Below the pieces are notes generated by a model. That model saw only the letters and a list, made by a program, of their open reading frames with translations, had not been told where the DNA came from and made no database searches. 64,000 bases of DNA from Anthonomus grandis grandis (Eukaryota; Arthropoda; Insecta; Coleoptera; Curculionidae): positions 46,310,227 through 46,374,226 of the forward strand of contig NC_065546.1 of NCBI RefSeq assembly GCF_022605725.1, given 5' to 3'. The first letter of the stretch is position 1. Each line of letters opens with the position of its first letter. Both the position numbers and the translations under genes were made by a program. This document shows positions 34,864 to 47,729 of the stretch, in pieces.

Positions 34864-35035
34864 TACACGTGTTAGCTAGGACCATCTCGTCTTCAACTTG
34901 GGTTTCTCTTCCATCGATGCGGTACTAACGCATCGTGTATCGCCTTCTATTTAAACCTATGGGTTGTCGTACCAATGTGGTACCGCTGCGTTTCTACCAC
35001 GTCCGCTGAAACCGGATCGTGTATACCAGCACTAA

Positions 35036-35599
35036 AATGAAGAAGAAACAAGACTATACAGTATACCTACAATCTATTGTGTTATCAATAGTTTTTTCAA
35101 ATTTATTAACTTTGCGAACGATATCACTATCACTACTATGATATTGTCTTTTACGCGTATGCATATTTAAGGCCTAAAACGTAAGAGAATACAAAGAGAA
35201 ATCTTAATTACAAAGACAAGGCCTAATATAATCTGTAATTTATTTGCTGCTTCCCTTCTTAAAGTCTCAATATCTTTCTTATTGGTGCAATTTATAAGAA
35301 AACTACCATTTTTTGTACTTCTAGAATTCCTGATTTTTAAATCTGTTGCCTTAATTGTCTTTGTTATGTATTAACAACACATTCTTGCTAATTAAACATA
35401 GTTTAATTAATCGCAAAGGTATGAATATATAGTTACATATGTAACACCCAAAAAACTAATACTAATAATATTGCCAAGTCGCTATCTTAAGCTGTGTACA
35501 CATAGTATCGACTATGGTGTGATAGTCGTATGCACTATATATGTATATACCAAGCACTGCACTATTGGTGAATTTCTATTACAATCTCTTTAAACTCAG
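35036..35599. other. No gene seen
   Basis: AT-rich sequence after the Harbinger/gypsy nest. No motif. Confidence 0.4.
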
Positions 35600-35937
35600 C
35601 TTTTACCTTTTCTATAGCTTGTTTTTGTTTTGGTGTTATAATACTAGGTAGGTTTATTTGATCATTCTGAGACGTTATCTGGCCTTCGGTAATTTGACTG
35701 TCTACATGAGCCTTTTTGTAGGTCTTCAATTTTATTCTTTAATAAAGTAATTATTTCTTTCTTACCTTGAACCATAAGATGTTAAGTCTTTAAGAAGCTC
35801 AAATTTTTTAAGTCCCAAAACCTTAACCTCAGGCTAAGTAAGATATGCGTAAGACTTTCCTCTGCAAATGTCGCAAATAGTGCATTCCTGCTATCACCAG
35901 AACCTGTGCACACTTCACACTCCAATTTATATGACAT
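35600..35937 (-). pseudogene. Unrecognised broken coding-like segment
   Basis: From an ATG at 35937 the minus strand reads MSYKLECEVCTGSGDSRNAL then FATFAEESLTHILLS, and after frame breaks KNKIEDLQKAHVDSQITEGQ and TPKQKQAIEKVKAEFKEIV. The two Cys and the coiled-coil-like tail suggest a small zinc-binding/coiled-coil protein, possibly a retrotransposon ORF1. I cannot name it. Confidence 0.35.
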
Positions 35938-36983
35938 TTTTAATATAATTATACAAAATTTTGTACAATTACAGTTTAATGCCGTGCACTAACTCTCGAA
36001 ATATTTTTAAATGTAAATATACTTTTTATCCACGATATATTTGTTAGTACATTTCTACAAGCTTATAACTAATTTTTTAAATTTTCTGAGTTTTGTTATT
36101 ACAGCATAATACACTACACCCTAAACCGTATAGTAAACGGTATTAGTTTTATTTAATTTAGTCATTTTTATCTTACAAAAGTTAAGGAAATTCGACGAAT
36201 GTAAAATGTTAGCGGCAAAATACAACACAATATATATTATGTATATTTTTTACTTTCTAAATTCCCAAAGCTTTTAAAGGCAGTTTTACCTTTTTACCTG
36301 CAAACCCATAATGTATGCTGCCATCCAGTCTTTATTCTCCGCAAATTAGCCTATTCCCTAGGTACATATCGTGTGCATTGGGTCGTAGCGTAAGCGCTTA
36401 GCTCTGAAGAATGATTTATAAGCAATATGGGAATATGTATTAATAACTAAGTTTTGAAACCGTTTTGGTCCTGGTTTACAATTTCTTGGGAAAGCTTAGT
36501 ATTATCTAGAGACTACACGTTTAGAAACAGCAAACTGGAAATTATATTTTATTTTAATATATCATACTTTTTATTAAATTTCGAAAGGCAAAAGGCTGAA
36601 CTGAAAGAGTTTAAGGTCAAAGGCGCTTGAAAGATGATTATGAAGATGGTTTTGTTTTGAAGGTTTAGGTTCAAAAGGTTAAATAGAAACATTTTGGTTA
36701 AGCATATGGTTAAATCAAAGCAACTTTTATCACCGATTGATGATTGGTTATGATAAATCAATTGTTGGAAAATTTTATCATGGTTTTCTGTTCATTTGTG
36801 ATAGCCTTTGATGCCACAAATCACTTAAATGATCACTAAAGCACGAATATACCTTAGGAGCCTTACTTCGACCTCCATTGTCTTGCTTCAAACCCAATCG
36901 TTATAACTTGATTAGACATATTAGTTAATCGGGTTCCATATTTGTCAAAAAAAAAACCTTAAGCCCTCTCTGCAGAATTCTAC
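35938..36983. other. No gene recognised
   Basis: AT-rich, no recognisable motif on either strand. A moderately GC patch near 36360-36420 looks like a transposon end but has no confident partner. Confidence 0.35.
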
Positions 36984-37067
36984 TTATTGACGATAAATGT
37001 TGCTGAATTTGGAGCATACATCATTGGCAGAAATCATCCTATATTGACCGTCTAATTTTACACTAAT

Positions 37068-37911
37068 GTATACTATCATAACATCCATAAGCTTTGTCCT
37101 TCTTCGAATCTCATCGTTTCTAATGTGGTCTCTTAAGCTAGTTCCCAGCATGGCGCGCTCCATGGCTCTCTGGGTTGTTCTGAGTCTTTCTGCGCTCCTC
37201 TTTGTCAGTGTCATCGTCTCGAGTCCATACGTTGTAACGGGTAATATGCAAGCCTCGTAGACTTTCCGCTTAAGATTAATTGGGATGCTTTGGGATTTTA
37301 AAATGTATCCTAGTCTTCCGAATGCTGCCCAGCTAAGTCTTGTTCTCCGGGATATTTCGGCTGTTTAGTTTTGTTTTCCCAGTTTGACAGCGTGGCCCAG
37401 GTATATGTATTCCTCGACGTTTTCGAGAGCGTGGCCTTCTACTATAGTTATTACTGTTTGTTCGTTGGTCATTATTTTGGTTTTGTTTAGATTCATCTTG
37501 AGTCCGATTTGTTTTGATGTTCCTTGCAGTTCTTCCAACATATCTTTTAGCTCGTTGATGTCATCACTAATGACAACAATATCATCAGCAAATCGAAGGT
37601 GACTTAGTCGAGCTCCATCTACGTTTATTTTCCCATGGCAGCTTTTTAAACGAGATGTTATAAGAAGAGTAGCCGAACTAAAATGGAGATGGGCAGGTCA
37701 CGTTGCAAGGTAAGACCCATCTAGATGGACTAACAAAATCATGCAATGGCACCCAAGAGGCACAAAAAGAAATGCGGGAAGACCACCAACGCGGTGGCGG
37801 GACGACATCCAACGAATAGCAGGGAGAAACTGGCTCCAAACTGCCCTAGATAGACAAACATGGAAAGCACTGGAAGAGGCCTACATTCAGGAGTGGATAA
37901 ATACAGGCTAG
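37068..37911. mobile_element. LINE 3' fragment with internal inversion
   Basis: 37638-37068 (minus) reads INVDGARLSHLRFADDIVVI, then MNLNKTKIMTN, YLGHAVKL, and RTTQRAMERAMLGTSLRDHI then RNDEIRRRTKLMDV, a non-LTR RT with the FADD catalytic motif. 37645-37911 (plus) reads KRDVIRRVAELKWRWAGHVA then GRPPTRWRDDIQRIAGRNWL to a stop, which is the next part of the same type of protein. The two halves are adjacent in protein order but in opposite orientation, as produced by twin priming. An AGA-rich simple-repeat tail follows the stop. Confidence 0.8.
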
Positions 37912-37929
37912 AGAAGAAGAAGAAGTATA

Positions 37930-38099
37930 CTATCTCTTTAGATACAATCTTTAGATCACTGTTATTGAATTTTTTAATTTTAGCACTTTCCATAGGAAAA
38001 TCAACAAATTAGATCCTGTTTTTAGTTAAATGTATCGAAGCATATGAGTTCAAAAGTCATGCATCACTTTTTAAAAAGACAAACGCATTTTGCACTTTG
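37930..38099. other. Spacer between LINE fragments
   Basis: Short AT-rich stretch; nothing recognised. Confidence 0.4.
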
Positions 38100-38990
38100 G
38101 GCACCTGGACCTAACAAACAAGGTGTTCCACATTTATAACAGGTGGGTATCACTTTTGACTCGGCAGCAGCGTGGTCCGTTTTATGTACTTTTTAGACAA
38201 ACCTATTTCCTTGGTTCTACAGTCCTCTACAGCACTACCCAATTCTTATCCAATAGCTACAGTTTTAACACGGTCGCACTACACGTCTTAAGCAGTTTTT
38301 CTCTATGTTTGCCATATAACTTCACTTCTTTGTTCAGTTCTTTGATCTTGTCGAAGTTACTGTTTTCTGGTTAAGTCTCTTCCAGATTCTTTCGTCTTTG
38401 TATTAATTTTTGAATAATGTCTCTATAATTTTAGTATATTTCGTTGTCCGTTTCAGTAAAGTTTCTTTTTCATGTTGCCTCTATGCTTAATACTATCCCG
38501 TTTATTATCCAGGGTGTGCGTGTAGTTTGTTCTCTTATTTTATGCACGCTTATATTACTACTTCTGTCAACTAGATTAGTTAATATCTTGAAGAGTTCTT
38601 CAGTAGCCTGTATTACGTCACCTTTTTCTAGTTCATTATCCCAGTGTGTTCTTGATATGTTAGCAAACTCTATTTATAAATTTTTATAGTAATTTGTATA
38701 GTTTTTTAGTAACAATTCCTGTTTTATCTGTGTCGTTATTTTCTCTTTGATCCATGTGCAAATTTGACATAATAGGATAGTGATCAGTCAAATTAGATTG
38801 CAAAATGTATGAAGAAACTGTTTGTCTGGTTAAGTCTCTTCTTAATGTAACGGCTGAGGGGCAAAAGATCAAAAGGTCCACAAAGGTGTTCTTCATCTTC
38901 TCGTAGTATACGCTTCCTTATTTTTCTGTCCAGTAGTCTATACATCATATCTAAGCGAGACTGTTTTTGTAGCATACAGTGCTTTCATTT
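38100..38990 (-). pseudogene. LINE endonuclease/RT-linker relic
   Basis: The minus strand reads QKQSRLDMMYRLLD, then LQSNLTDHYPIMSNL (end of an APE endonuclease domain), then THWDNELEKGDVIQATEELF and REQTTRTPWIINGIV (linker before RT, with the conserved K/R-x-P-W-I-x-x-x-I/L). Frame breaks are present and no RT core was found. A run of about 20 A lies just beyond at 39020-39039. Confidence 0.55.
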
Positions 38991-39039
38991 TAAAACAATC
39001 CATCCTTAATAACTTTATTAAAAAAAAAAAAAAAAAAAA

Positions 39040-39699
39040 CACACGTCAAATTATATATAGAGGGGGACGTTTAATTATGCATTTACTGAAGTTCTGTCAA
39101 TCACCTCCTCACCTCCACTCAACTGTGATATATCATAGTATATAAGGAGCGTAAAATTCTCTATTCAACGGTACCAAAAAAAAATGAAATCGGTAAATGT
39201 GTAAGCGAAAATGTCTAGAAATAATGAAATGAAAGCACTGTATATGGCAACTTTAACAAACTTGCTCTAGCATTACAAATAAAAAGTTTTGTTTTTATGT
39301 TTTTATGTCATTGTTTTTTGGGCAAACAATTATTAATGTAACTTGAAAGCTGAATCCTTGCGATCAAAAATATCTCTAAACAGCTGGATTGCTTCATTCT
39401 AGTCTGATATAGTCCAGGAATCTTTCAACTGATGTCACTAAGTTCAACACAAATTCACATTAATTAGTATAGTCTAAAAACGGAACAATAATGCATTCAA
39501 ATTAACCACAAGTCTCCCAGATCAAGTTCATATTGCACCCTGCCTGACTAAATGCATCAGAAATTATGAGTAATGCGTAGTTATAAAACGCACTACCACG
39601 GTTTATGAAATCGATAAAGCACAACGAATTGTGTAAAAATTGTATGCACAACACGAATCGTCTGGTAGCGGCTACTACCATAGTATTAGGGCTGAGTAC
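39040..39699. other. No gene recognised
   Basis: Includes a TATATAAGG string at ~39139 without a linked open frame. No other feature seen. Confidence 0.35.
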
Positions 39700-41110
39700 T
39701 CCATCGATATTTAATACATTGTAAAATTACTGTAATGATTATCTTATTAATGATCACCTTCTCGTTGAATCAATTAATGTTCATTAATAATTAAATAATG
39801 AAGCTCCTGCTATTAAGATATTGAATCAATTTCGAGCAGACCAAGATTAACTTAAATCATAATAAACTTCTAGTTAATTTGGGTCGTGTCGGAAATTTTA
39901 TAAAAAAAAAAGGAAATTATTTTGTTCTAAGCAGAACCTAATTTAATATAATTACCTAACAAAGCAAATTAAAACAATTGCAAAGACCTGATACTTTAGC
40001 ACTCAATATAATGAAAATATATCTATGATGGTTCGTGTATTGATTGGGACTTGACTGATTTTAGTACCACTATGCTGATAAGAAGACGAGAGATAATCAT
40101 AATATAATAGTCGCTTGATTAACTGCAAAGTTAGTGTAATAATTATTTTATTTACGTCCAGTTTTTGGTTGAATCAAATCAATCTTCTAATTATAAATTA
40201 ATGAGTCCCTAGATTATTATTATGATAAAATCAAGACAAAGCAGGATTCATTTAAATTAAAATAAATTTCTAGTTAATTTAGGCCGATATTGCTTTTGCA
40301 TTGATTATTAGTTAATTAATTTTCAGTATCGCTGTGTTGATTGGTTGATCAGTTACAGGAAGATAAGGTCAACTGAGTTAAAATGAGTTTTACAGTAAGA
40401 GTGACTTAAATATCTGTAAAAGACATGTATATGTGTACGTGTAAGGCATATTTTCTAGATCCAGTCCTTTGATTGCCTGTAAAATAACGGTGATTATTAT
40501 TTTATTAATTTTCAGTTTCTGGTAGAAGTAAACCGAATTTGAACGATTATTAATTACTTAGGCAATACTTATTCAACCAGGCAGATGTAGATTCACATTA
40601 ATTATAATAAATTTGGGGTATAATAACTTTCATTTAATTTATTTTCAGTATAGCTATGCTGATTAGTTAATCAAGAAACAGTGGCTTAATTACCGAAAAA
40701 AATATTGTAATGAATATTTTAATATATTTCAGATTTTAAATTTGAATCAAGGCAATTTTATTAAAAAGAAAAATGACCTAAACTGATTAGTGATTAATAA
40801 GCCTTTAACAATATTATGACCATATTTATTCAATTCTATCTGAATCAAAATTAATTTAAATAAAAATATTAAAGGAATTTTGGTTGCTTATTAATTTTCC
40901 GTAATTTTAACTATGATTGCCACTTAAATAATATCGCTGTGATGCTTAGTAATGAGCATTATCTGAATAAAAATAATTTTATGTCTAAGACCTTTTAAAA
41001 TCACTTTGATCATTATTTTATCAAATTTCATTAAGTTAAATCAACACAATGTTTATTGATGACCTTTTGAAATGACAATGATAATAATTTATTATCTTCA
41101 AAAATATCTA
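39700..41110. repeat. Degenerate tandem repeat field, ~200-400 bp spacing
   Basis: A block of the form GTAAAATTACTGTAATGATTA followed by TTTGGTTGAATCAA recurs in diverged form near 39721, 40130, 40480, 40695 and 41000. AATAAACTTCTAGTTAATTT also recurs (39866, 40260). Old, highly decayed and non-coding. Confidence 0.6.
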
Positions 41111-42489
41111 GTGACTGGCAATTAAAAAACGTTTTCTGATCTTCTTAGCTGTTTCTAGTACCTCTTTTTTTCTATATAATTTAACCTGCGTCGTAGTTTA
41201 TTTTACTTACCATTTTGTTTTTTTTTTGTCTATTTATGTGTAATATGTAATTTATGCTTGACTGCTTATAAAACCCGATAGCAAGGGTCCAACTGCCATT
41301 ATCCACGCCAGCTTTGATGGCGCGTTATATTAGGCAATTAAACCAGCCTCACCCGAATAAACACATTTTCACATGAGGCGTATTTTACACTAACAACGGT
41401 GCCAGCAATCATCGCATGTAGAAACTCAGTTGGGAAACTCTCAACAAGAGAAACAGCATCCATTGAAATATATTTTAGACACATAAAATCTTTGTGCTGT
41501 CGCTGTTTCAGACCGGCTAATCCATTACTGCACGTAAGTAGCACTGTTGCTTTATGAAAACAAAAAGCGATTCTCTTTGCATTGACATCTCTTGCATACG
41601 GAAACTAAGGAAAGCAACGTACACATACATCGTTCAAATGATAACAATTAATAATGCCACCCCATCATTTATTTCATTCTATATAAAGCAAGAGATATAC
41701 CTGTGTTTCGAATTACTTATCCGAGAGATAGGATTTAAATTGCAAACCGCATTTCTGGCAATGTGCAAGCGTCGCGACGCGTTTTTATTCTGGCAGGACT
41801 GCTGAATAAACAAAAAGGCTTTACAACCGGTAGGTAGCGAGAATATTAATTGTTTTTTTTGGTGAAACTTTTTAATTAAATTCGCGTATGAATGGTTTTC
41901 GATCCACATTTTAAAACTCCGTGTAATACAAGCAATATTTTAATTTTTTTATCCATTTATTAACAAGCTATCTCTAACTACTTTATTTAATCTAGAGCCA
42001 GTTTTGACCATTTTGGATCTCTTTAGGCTAACAAGTGGGCAGATGGCGCATCAATGTTTGATTTATGGAGAAAATCGAAATCTTCAACCTTGACAATAAT
42101 TAGTATAGTTTTTTTAATTATTGACTAAAATTGGAAATCAAGTCTAATTTTTTCAGGGTGCCTTTTTAAATCTTTTTTGGGTTATTGATTGCAATTCAAT
42201 GACATGCGTATTATAGTTTACTAATAAATTCATTTTTTTGTAATAAATATTTTACTCTCATTTATTACATCCTTTCTTTTCATCCATTGTAGAGGCCCGA
42301 AATTTAATAATAAATAATATAACTCGATTTGCTGAAAAGAAAGAAATTATTTCTTTTAGCATTGGACTATACTTCTTTTAAATAATTTTTTTAACCACAA
42401 TGTCGATACAAAATTAATAATTAAGTTCTAGCTTATGTTTACTAAAACTTGATCCAGGCGTTTGTTATAATATTTAAGAAGGCCAATAT
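41111..42489. other. No gene recognised
   Basis: AT-rich. Overlapping open frames at 41338-41909 on both strands have no convincing motif. Confidence 0.35.
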
Positions 42490-43757
42490 TATGATGTTAG
42501 TTTGCTAGTCTGCTTGTTCTATTAAGGAAATTATTAAGACCATAATTAGTAATGTAGATTAAGCAGTGAAAACCATCGGTATCTCTTGTTGTTCTCACTG
42601 GAGCATCAATATTGACTTTTGGAAGTAGCTGAGAATCTCGGTTTCCTATGTAGTAAAATTTTCTATGTCTTAAAAGGAAATGTCGGGCAGTGATGAAGGC
42701 TGTATTTAGCATATTAAATTTATTTGCGTCATTGTAATTTTTTAAGTTATTTAATGCAATTTAAAAAAAAAATTGTGCTCATTTAGTTGAAGAGCATCAA
42801 TATGTATCTCATAGAAAGGACAAAAACAGACAGCATACACTAAATGATGATGGACCAAGGCACAGTAGTGTTTTTATAGCGGCAGTATTTGTAAAGTCTT
42901 GAATATATCCTCCTATAAAACCAAGCATGTGAAAAGCCTTGTTGATAACAATATCTAAGCGATTGTATCAAGAGTGACACACAAAGCGATCAATCATATA
43001 GTCAAAATCAATAGTATTTCTATAACGCGAAAAATTTACAATTTTACATTTAGCTGGATTAAACTCCATACTAATTATTTCGTACCAAACTACCAAGTTA
43101 TTTAGATGATCTTGTAATTTGTCAGAATCATCAGGGGTTTCGATTATTTAGCTGAATTTTTATATCATCGGCAAACAACAAACATAGGCAGATAGTGAAG
43201 CAATCAGCTATTGCAAGATATGATCCTAAAGGCATTCCAGATAGAACTTGAATAGTTTTGGAAAAAACAGTCTACGACCAGAGAAATATCTCTTGAAATA
43301 ACGTTTCATCAATCCCAATCATTGTTAGTTAATGCAACAACATATTGCGGGGTACTCAGTCAAACGCCTTGAACAAATCAGTGTATATTGTATCCACTTG
43401 ATATTCCTTCTCCAAAGCATCCAATAAAAAGGTAACTTGAGTTAGAAGCGCCAACTGCATAGATTTACTTGGTTTAGAGCAAAACTGCTGATTTTACATA
43501 CCAAGCTTTTAAACACCTTGGGGACTGCACCGAGTGTGCTAATGGGATAATAGTTTTGTCTCCTTTACCAGGATAGGGTTTGGGAAAATCTTTTTCCAGT
43601 AGTCCAGAAACACTCCAGTTTGAAGGGAGAGATTGAAGACGTAATACAAAGGTCGAAGGAGATTAAACATTAACTACATTTATTTAGGAGTAAAGTAACC
43701 ACACCGTCTGGTCTAGGACCCTTGTTAATATCCAAAGATGAGAGCTTGGTAAATATA
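42490..43757 (-). pseudogene. Jockey-like LINE reverse transcriptase, decayed
   Basis: The minus strand shows the RT motifs in order: SSLDINKGPRPDGVVTLLLN (43745 downward), YYPISTLGAVPKVFKSLV, SGMPLGSYLA, LFADDIKIQLN (43180), then EFNPAKCKIVNFSRYRN. The C-terminal region reads FLLRHRKFYYIGNRDSQLLP near 42650. Frameshifts and deletions are frequent. The arrangement is typical of Jockey/BS-type non-LTR elements. Confidence 0.7.
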
Positions 43758-43758
43758 C

Positions 43759-45321
43759 AGAGTGTTCTGAAACTATTGTGCCAAAATGTAAGGGTGGGTA
43801 GATCTCGCCAAAAACCAATATTTTTTACTAATTAACCCATAGGCGCATGCGCATGCGTTCAGTGATAATAGCACATTAAGGTCCGCGCAGTGGTATCCAA
43901 CCTCTGACACGGAAAACGTGTTTGTACCGGAAACTGTGTTCGTAAATGACATAAAAATTCAAGGAATATTTGGGAGAGTTTATTAAAAAAACACGTCTTA
44001 ATTTAAAAGATTAAAATTCTAATATAATAAATTCTGACCACCTGTTTTAATGCAATTGTGACAGCATCATACCATTTCCTCCTGTACACGTTGAAATTCT
44101 TGAATTTCAGCAGCAGCCGCAAGAATCCTTTCTACTAACTTTTCTGCTGTTTGAACCGGATTGTCGTACACAAGCGCTTTCATGTGACTTCATAAAAAGA
44201 AGTCGCATGCGGTGAGGTCTGGTAAACGTGAAGGCCATGCATTTGGTGCGCCCCTGCCAATCACACTTCCCTAATATGCCTGGTTCAGATGTTCCCTTAC
44301 GGCTAATGGGTAATGTGCTGGGGCTTTCGTCGTATTGGTACGACATGTTTTATCTGACATTTAGGGCTAAAATTTCTCCATTTAGTTGTGGCAAGAGATA
44401 CGGGCCAACCAGAGTATTGTGAACAAGTTCTGCCCAAACATTCACCATAAATTTTTGTTGAAAACCACGCAGGTGCGTGCAGAGGGCGGGAGTGCGTGTG
44501 GGTTCTCTTTAGACCAAACGTGGCTGTTGGAAATCCTTTTGCGGGTAAAGGCGGCTTCATCCGTAACACTAAGGACGGAAATTCGTCACGAATCGTTTGT
44601 TTTAAGACCATTGAGCGAATTTTAGCTGACGGGGATAATCCTCAGGCAGAAGTGCGTGCACCTTTTGAAAATGAAATGAATGCAGTTTCTGTTCGTGTAA
44701 AGCCTCCCATACCCGAACATAGTTTATTTGCAACGAGTGCGCTACAGCTCGGGTATTTATAAAAATAGATTCATCAATTTACGCTAAGATTTCTTCTTTC
44801 GTGCCTCGTATATGCACTGTGCGTGGTCTTTCTTCCACATTATGAGGCTTCTGCACATTAAATGGTTTGTTGCCATAAACAATCCAGATGAATAACGCTT
44901 CAATGTTCAATGTTCAATGATACATAACGCGCATCTTCCATTACCATCAACAGTGCTATAAGCCAAATGTAGGTCTGCTAATTCAGCGAATGCAAAATTC
45001 TCCATTTTAAACGGTCACACTACGATTTAGATGAAGTTAGGTTTTACCCATTGCCACGATGCAATAATAAAAGAGTAGCTTACGCAATGTGCATGTTCGG
45101 CGTGCGGCGATTGGTCTTGGACGTCAAAATCTATATACCTGGGCACTCAATATAGATATACCTTATGTATGTACATAATAATAATTATGTTAAAATTTTT
45201 TGTTGTGATACCTATTAGTACTGAAATAAGGCGCATGCGCCTATGGGTTCATAAGTAAAAACGTTTGTTTTGGCGAGATCTACCCACCCTTACATTTTGA
45301 CACAATAGTTTCAGTACCCTG
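43759..45321 (-). mobile_element. Tc1/mariner-superfamily element with ~100-bp TIRs
   Basis: Long imperfect TIRs (43759-~43855 and ~45230-45321) share CTGAAACTATTGTG, GTAAGGGTGGGTAGATCTCG and CCATAGGCGCATGCGC. TA flanks both ends (43757-43758, 45322-45323). It carries a decayed minus-strand transposase. Inserted immediately beside the LINE RT at 42490-43757. Confidence 0.85.
44060..45005 (-). pseudogene. Tc1/mariner transposase, heavily decayed
   Basis: Starts at ATG 45005 with MENFAFAELADLHLAYSTVD, similar in layout to the copy at 52629. After frame breaks it reads SVTDEAAFTRKRISNSHVWS then KENPHA (first catalytic Asp region). The second catalytic block is missing or unrecognisable. Residual C-terminal pieces extend to about 44060. 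Confidence 0.65.
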
Positions 45322-45323
45322 TA

Positions 45324-45959
45324 TATAATATTTTTATGTTAAGATGAGGGAGATGGGTCATTTATAAGTGGGGACGTAAATAGTATAGTGTGAATATACT
45401 GTAGAAAAATAAACAGTAAACATATAAGCAGTCTCCAGCATAATAAAAGCACAAGTTTGCTAAAACTATTAACGATAGACACTCGGTTATGCAGCATACT
45501 AGCAAAAACAAGAAAAAATCTTCATACTGCATTTATTGATAATCAAACAACATTTCTGGCTGATGCAGTGCCTAAAATATATGTATTTAAAATTAATCCG
45601 ATAATTGTTAAACTCCTATAAAATAGAATGACGAATTAAAATACCCAAAATTAACATCTCACTTCATGGTAGATCATGAGTACTAGTAAAAATGATACAC
45701 TGAATGTATACAACGTGTTTTTTTGGGTATAATAGGAACGATGTCAAGGACACCGATTGCTGCCCTATAAAACCTGACAGGGCTCCACTACACCTAGTAT
45801 AGGATACGGTACTAGAACGTGACATATTTTAACACGCCAGTGCCTGACATATGAATGGGTGGGGTGTTCTGTTTATGATGGATGTGTCTTTGTAATTGTA
45901 TGGAGCTTAGTAGCTATAAACATTTTTTTGAAGAGTTGAAGAAACAGTACCAGCCAGTC
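45324..45959. other. No gene recognised
   Basis: AT-rich spacer; possibly the 5' part of the transposon relic that follows. Confidence 0.35.
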
Positions 45960-46520
45960 TACGATGATCTACAGTTTCATCCTTAAAAAACACAGATTGT
46001 GCATCAATTATCTCCACAAGATCCACCTAATAGACTTGACTCTTGTAATTATTCGTTTAATGTTGTTGGGAGAAAGACCAGATCTGATGGATGATTTGAT
46101 TATGCCGATGAAGCTCACTTTCATTTATCAGGTTTTGTTAATACAGAAACTTGATATTGGTGTACAGAAGACCCAATGTAGTTGTATGGGAAACTGGTGC
46201 AGTATTGCAAGCTTTGAGATTATTGCACCGTATTTTTTTAAGGAGAATAATTAAAATGTAACTGTTACCTTGAAGCCTTATTTGTAAATGGCACAAGCAA
46301 TTTTACTGCTGAATTACGGAGATTGAGAGTTAAAGATCTCGAAATAAAGTTTCAACAGGATGGGACAACTAGTCACACCGTTAGAATAGTCATGCAGTTT
46401 TTAAGGAGTAAGTATCCTGCGAGATTAATTTCCCGAAGTTCTCAATTAAAGAAGCTATGAGACTATTGTTGGTTCTACAAAATATCCAACAGAACCGGGG
46501 CGACAGTCTAGTATCACTTA
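45960..46520 (+). pseudogene. Tc1/mariner transposase relic
   Basis: Reads DEAHFHLSGFVNTET then YWCTEDPM (first catalytic Asp block, ~46110-46165) and, after a gap, FVNGTSNFTAELRRLRVKDL then EIKFQQDGTTSHTVRIV (second Asp block, ~46290-46390), LISRSSQLKK. The third block is lost. Frameshifts and stops throughout. Confidence 0.65.
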
Positions 46521-46739
46521 GTGCATTACGATTTTACATAGCAATTAACCCACTTTCCAAAGCACTCAATAACAGCACTGACTGACATATATTTTATTGT
46601 TGAACATAATTACCTTGGGATCTGTTTTACTTAGGATTTGAACTTTTTATAAATTAATGTGAATTTATTTTCCACGGAACAACATTATTTACAAAATTCT
46701 CCATTGACTGATTTTAATAACCATTGAATTGAATTGAAT

Positions 46740-47610
46740 TGTCGAAACAGTAGGCTGCCAAGGCAGTTGTGCATATAGGTCTCCTGATGGACCCGTCATG
46801 CCCCACCGGGGGTTACCAGAGCCCAACGGCCTTAGAGAAACCGATAAGGCTCTCTGGTCTGAAGGACTTAAAGTTGCTCGGTACACTGAAAGTGTTACCC
46901 AAGTATTTAAACCTCGCGCGCGTGAGTGCTGGGCATTCCCCCACTACATGGTCAACGGTTTCATCCTCCTTACAGCACCATCTGCATTCCGGGTTGTCCG
47001 CAATACCGATAGTATGAATATGGCTTCTTAAGTGCCAGTGACCGGTTAAAAGACCTGTCACTAGCCGAGTTTCGCGTCTTTTTAGGCGTAGTAGATTTTT
47101 GGTGAGACAGGCAGAGGGCCCACCTATGTGCGCTTTGGCCTGTCTCATACCAGGGGACTCAGTCCATCTTCGGTGGATCCACTTGTCCAGCAGACCCTTC
47201 ATTGACGCGACCGCAACGCATTTGGCGATACCAACTATGGGTTCCGGCCCCATCAGCACATTCGCGGATCCCAGTCTGGCAAGAGAGTCCGCTTTCTCAT
47301 TACCTGCATGGCCTGCGTGGCCAGGTATCCAGACGAGCTGGACCCTACATCCAACCTGTACCAGTTTTTTCAAGACTTTTATGCACTCTAGTACAAGCTT
47401 GGAGTAAGCTCCGCAAGGGTAAGCCTTTGCGGCCGTGATAGCCTTAATGGTAGCTCTGCTGTCCGAGCATATTGATACGACTGTATTGCGGTGTCCGCAG
47501 CTCAGGATTTTCTGTCCGCATTTTAATACAGCAAATACTTCGGCCTGGAAGACAATGGCGTGCTCCAAATATAGCTGCAATTCCTCGAAAAGTCCTTTAC
47601 TAACAACAAA
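46740..47610 (-). pseudogene. LINE 3' end: RNase H and zinc-knuckle region
   Basis: A long clean frame (to stop at 46813). The RNase H domain shows FQAEVFAVLK (Glu), ICSDSRATIKAI (Asp) and PGHAGHAGNEKADSLARLGS (Asp), but its first strand (the T/D-D-G motif) is cut off at about 47610. A Cys/His cluster follows (CRWCCKEDETVDHVVGECPA). RNase H domains occur in the I/LOA/R1 groups of non-LTR elements. GC content is clearly higher than the neighbours, pointing to a young 5'-truncated insertion. The 3' end has short ATTCA repeats near 46725-46745. Confidence 0.8.
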
Positions 47611-47729
47611 ATAAAATTTGAATTTAAAAAATGTAGGAACAATTTTATGGGATGCAAAAAATGATGCAAGATATAAACTTACATAGGCCGGAAGAGGAGA
47701 GATCATTGGAAGCATGAATCACATTGAAT

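Larger units (their letters stand above)
31895..35032 (+). mobile_element. PIF/Harbinger element split by a gypsy insertion
   Basis: The ends are inverted repeats with the core GTATACACGATCCGGTTT, and a TAA target duplication lies outside (31892-31894 and 35033-35035). The left interior holds a transposase N-terminus. A Ty3/gypsy element sits at 32299-34863, leaving only about 170 bp on the right, so most of the Harbinger interior has been lost. Confidence 0.85.

Noticed and set aside
35485..36420. Possible Harbinger-type ends (GTGTACACATAGTATCG and a CGTGTGCATTGGG zone)
   Set aside because: The two ends match only partly and no target duplication could be set.
39130..39190. TATATAAGG promoter-like string
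   Set aside because: No open frame or gene structure follows it.
41338..41544. Minus-strand ORF with FPTEFLHAM resembling a transposase FPxDxMH motif
   Set aside because: Only one weak motif; no neighbouring blocks support a transposase.
46769..47438. Plus-strand ORFs of 76-102 codons
   Set aside because: Antisense shadows of the RNase H-type LINE on the minus strand.
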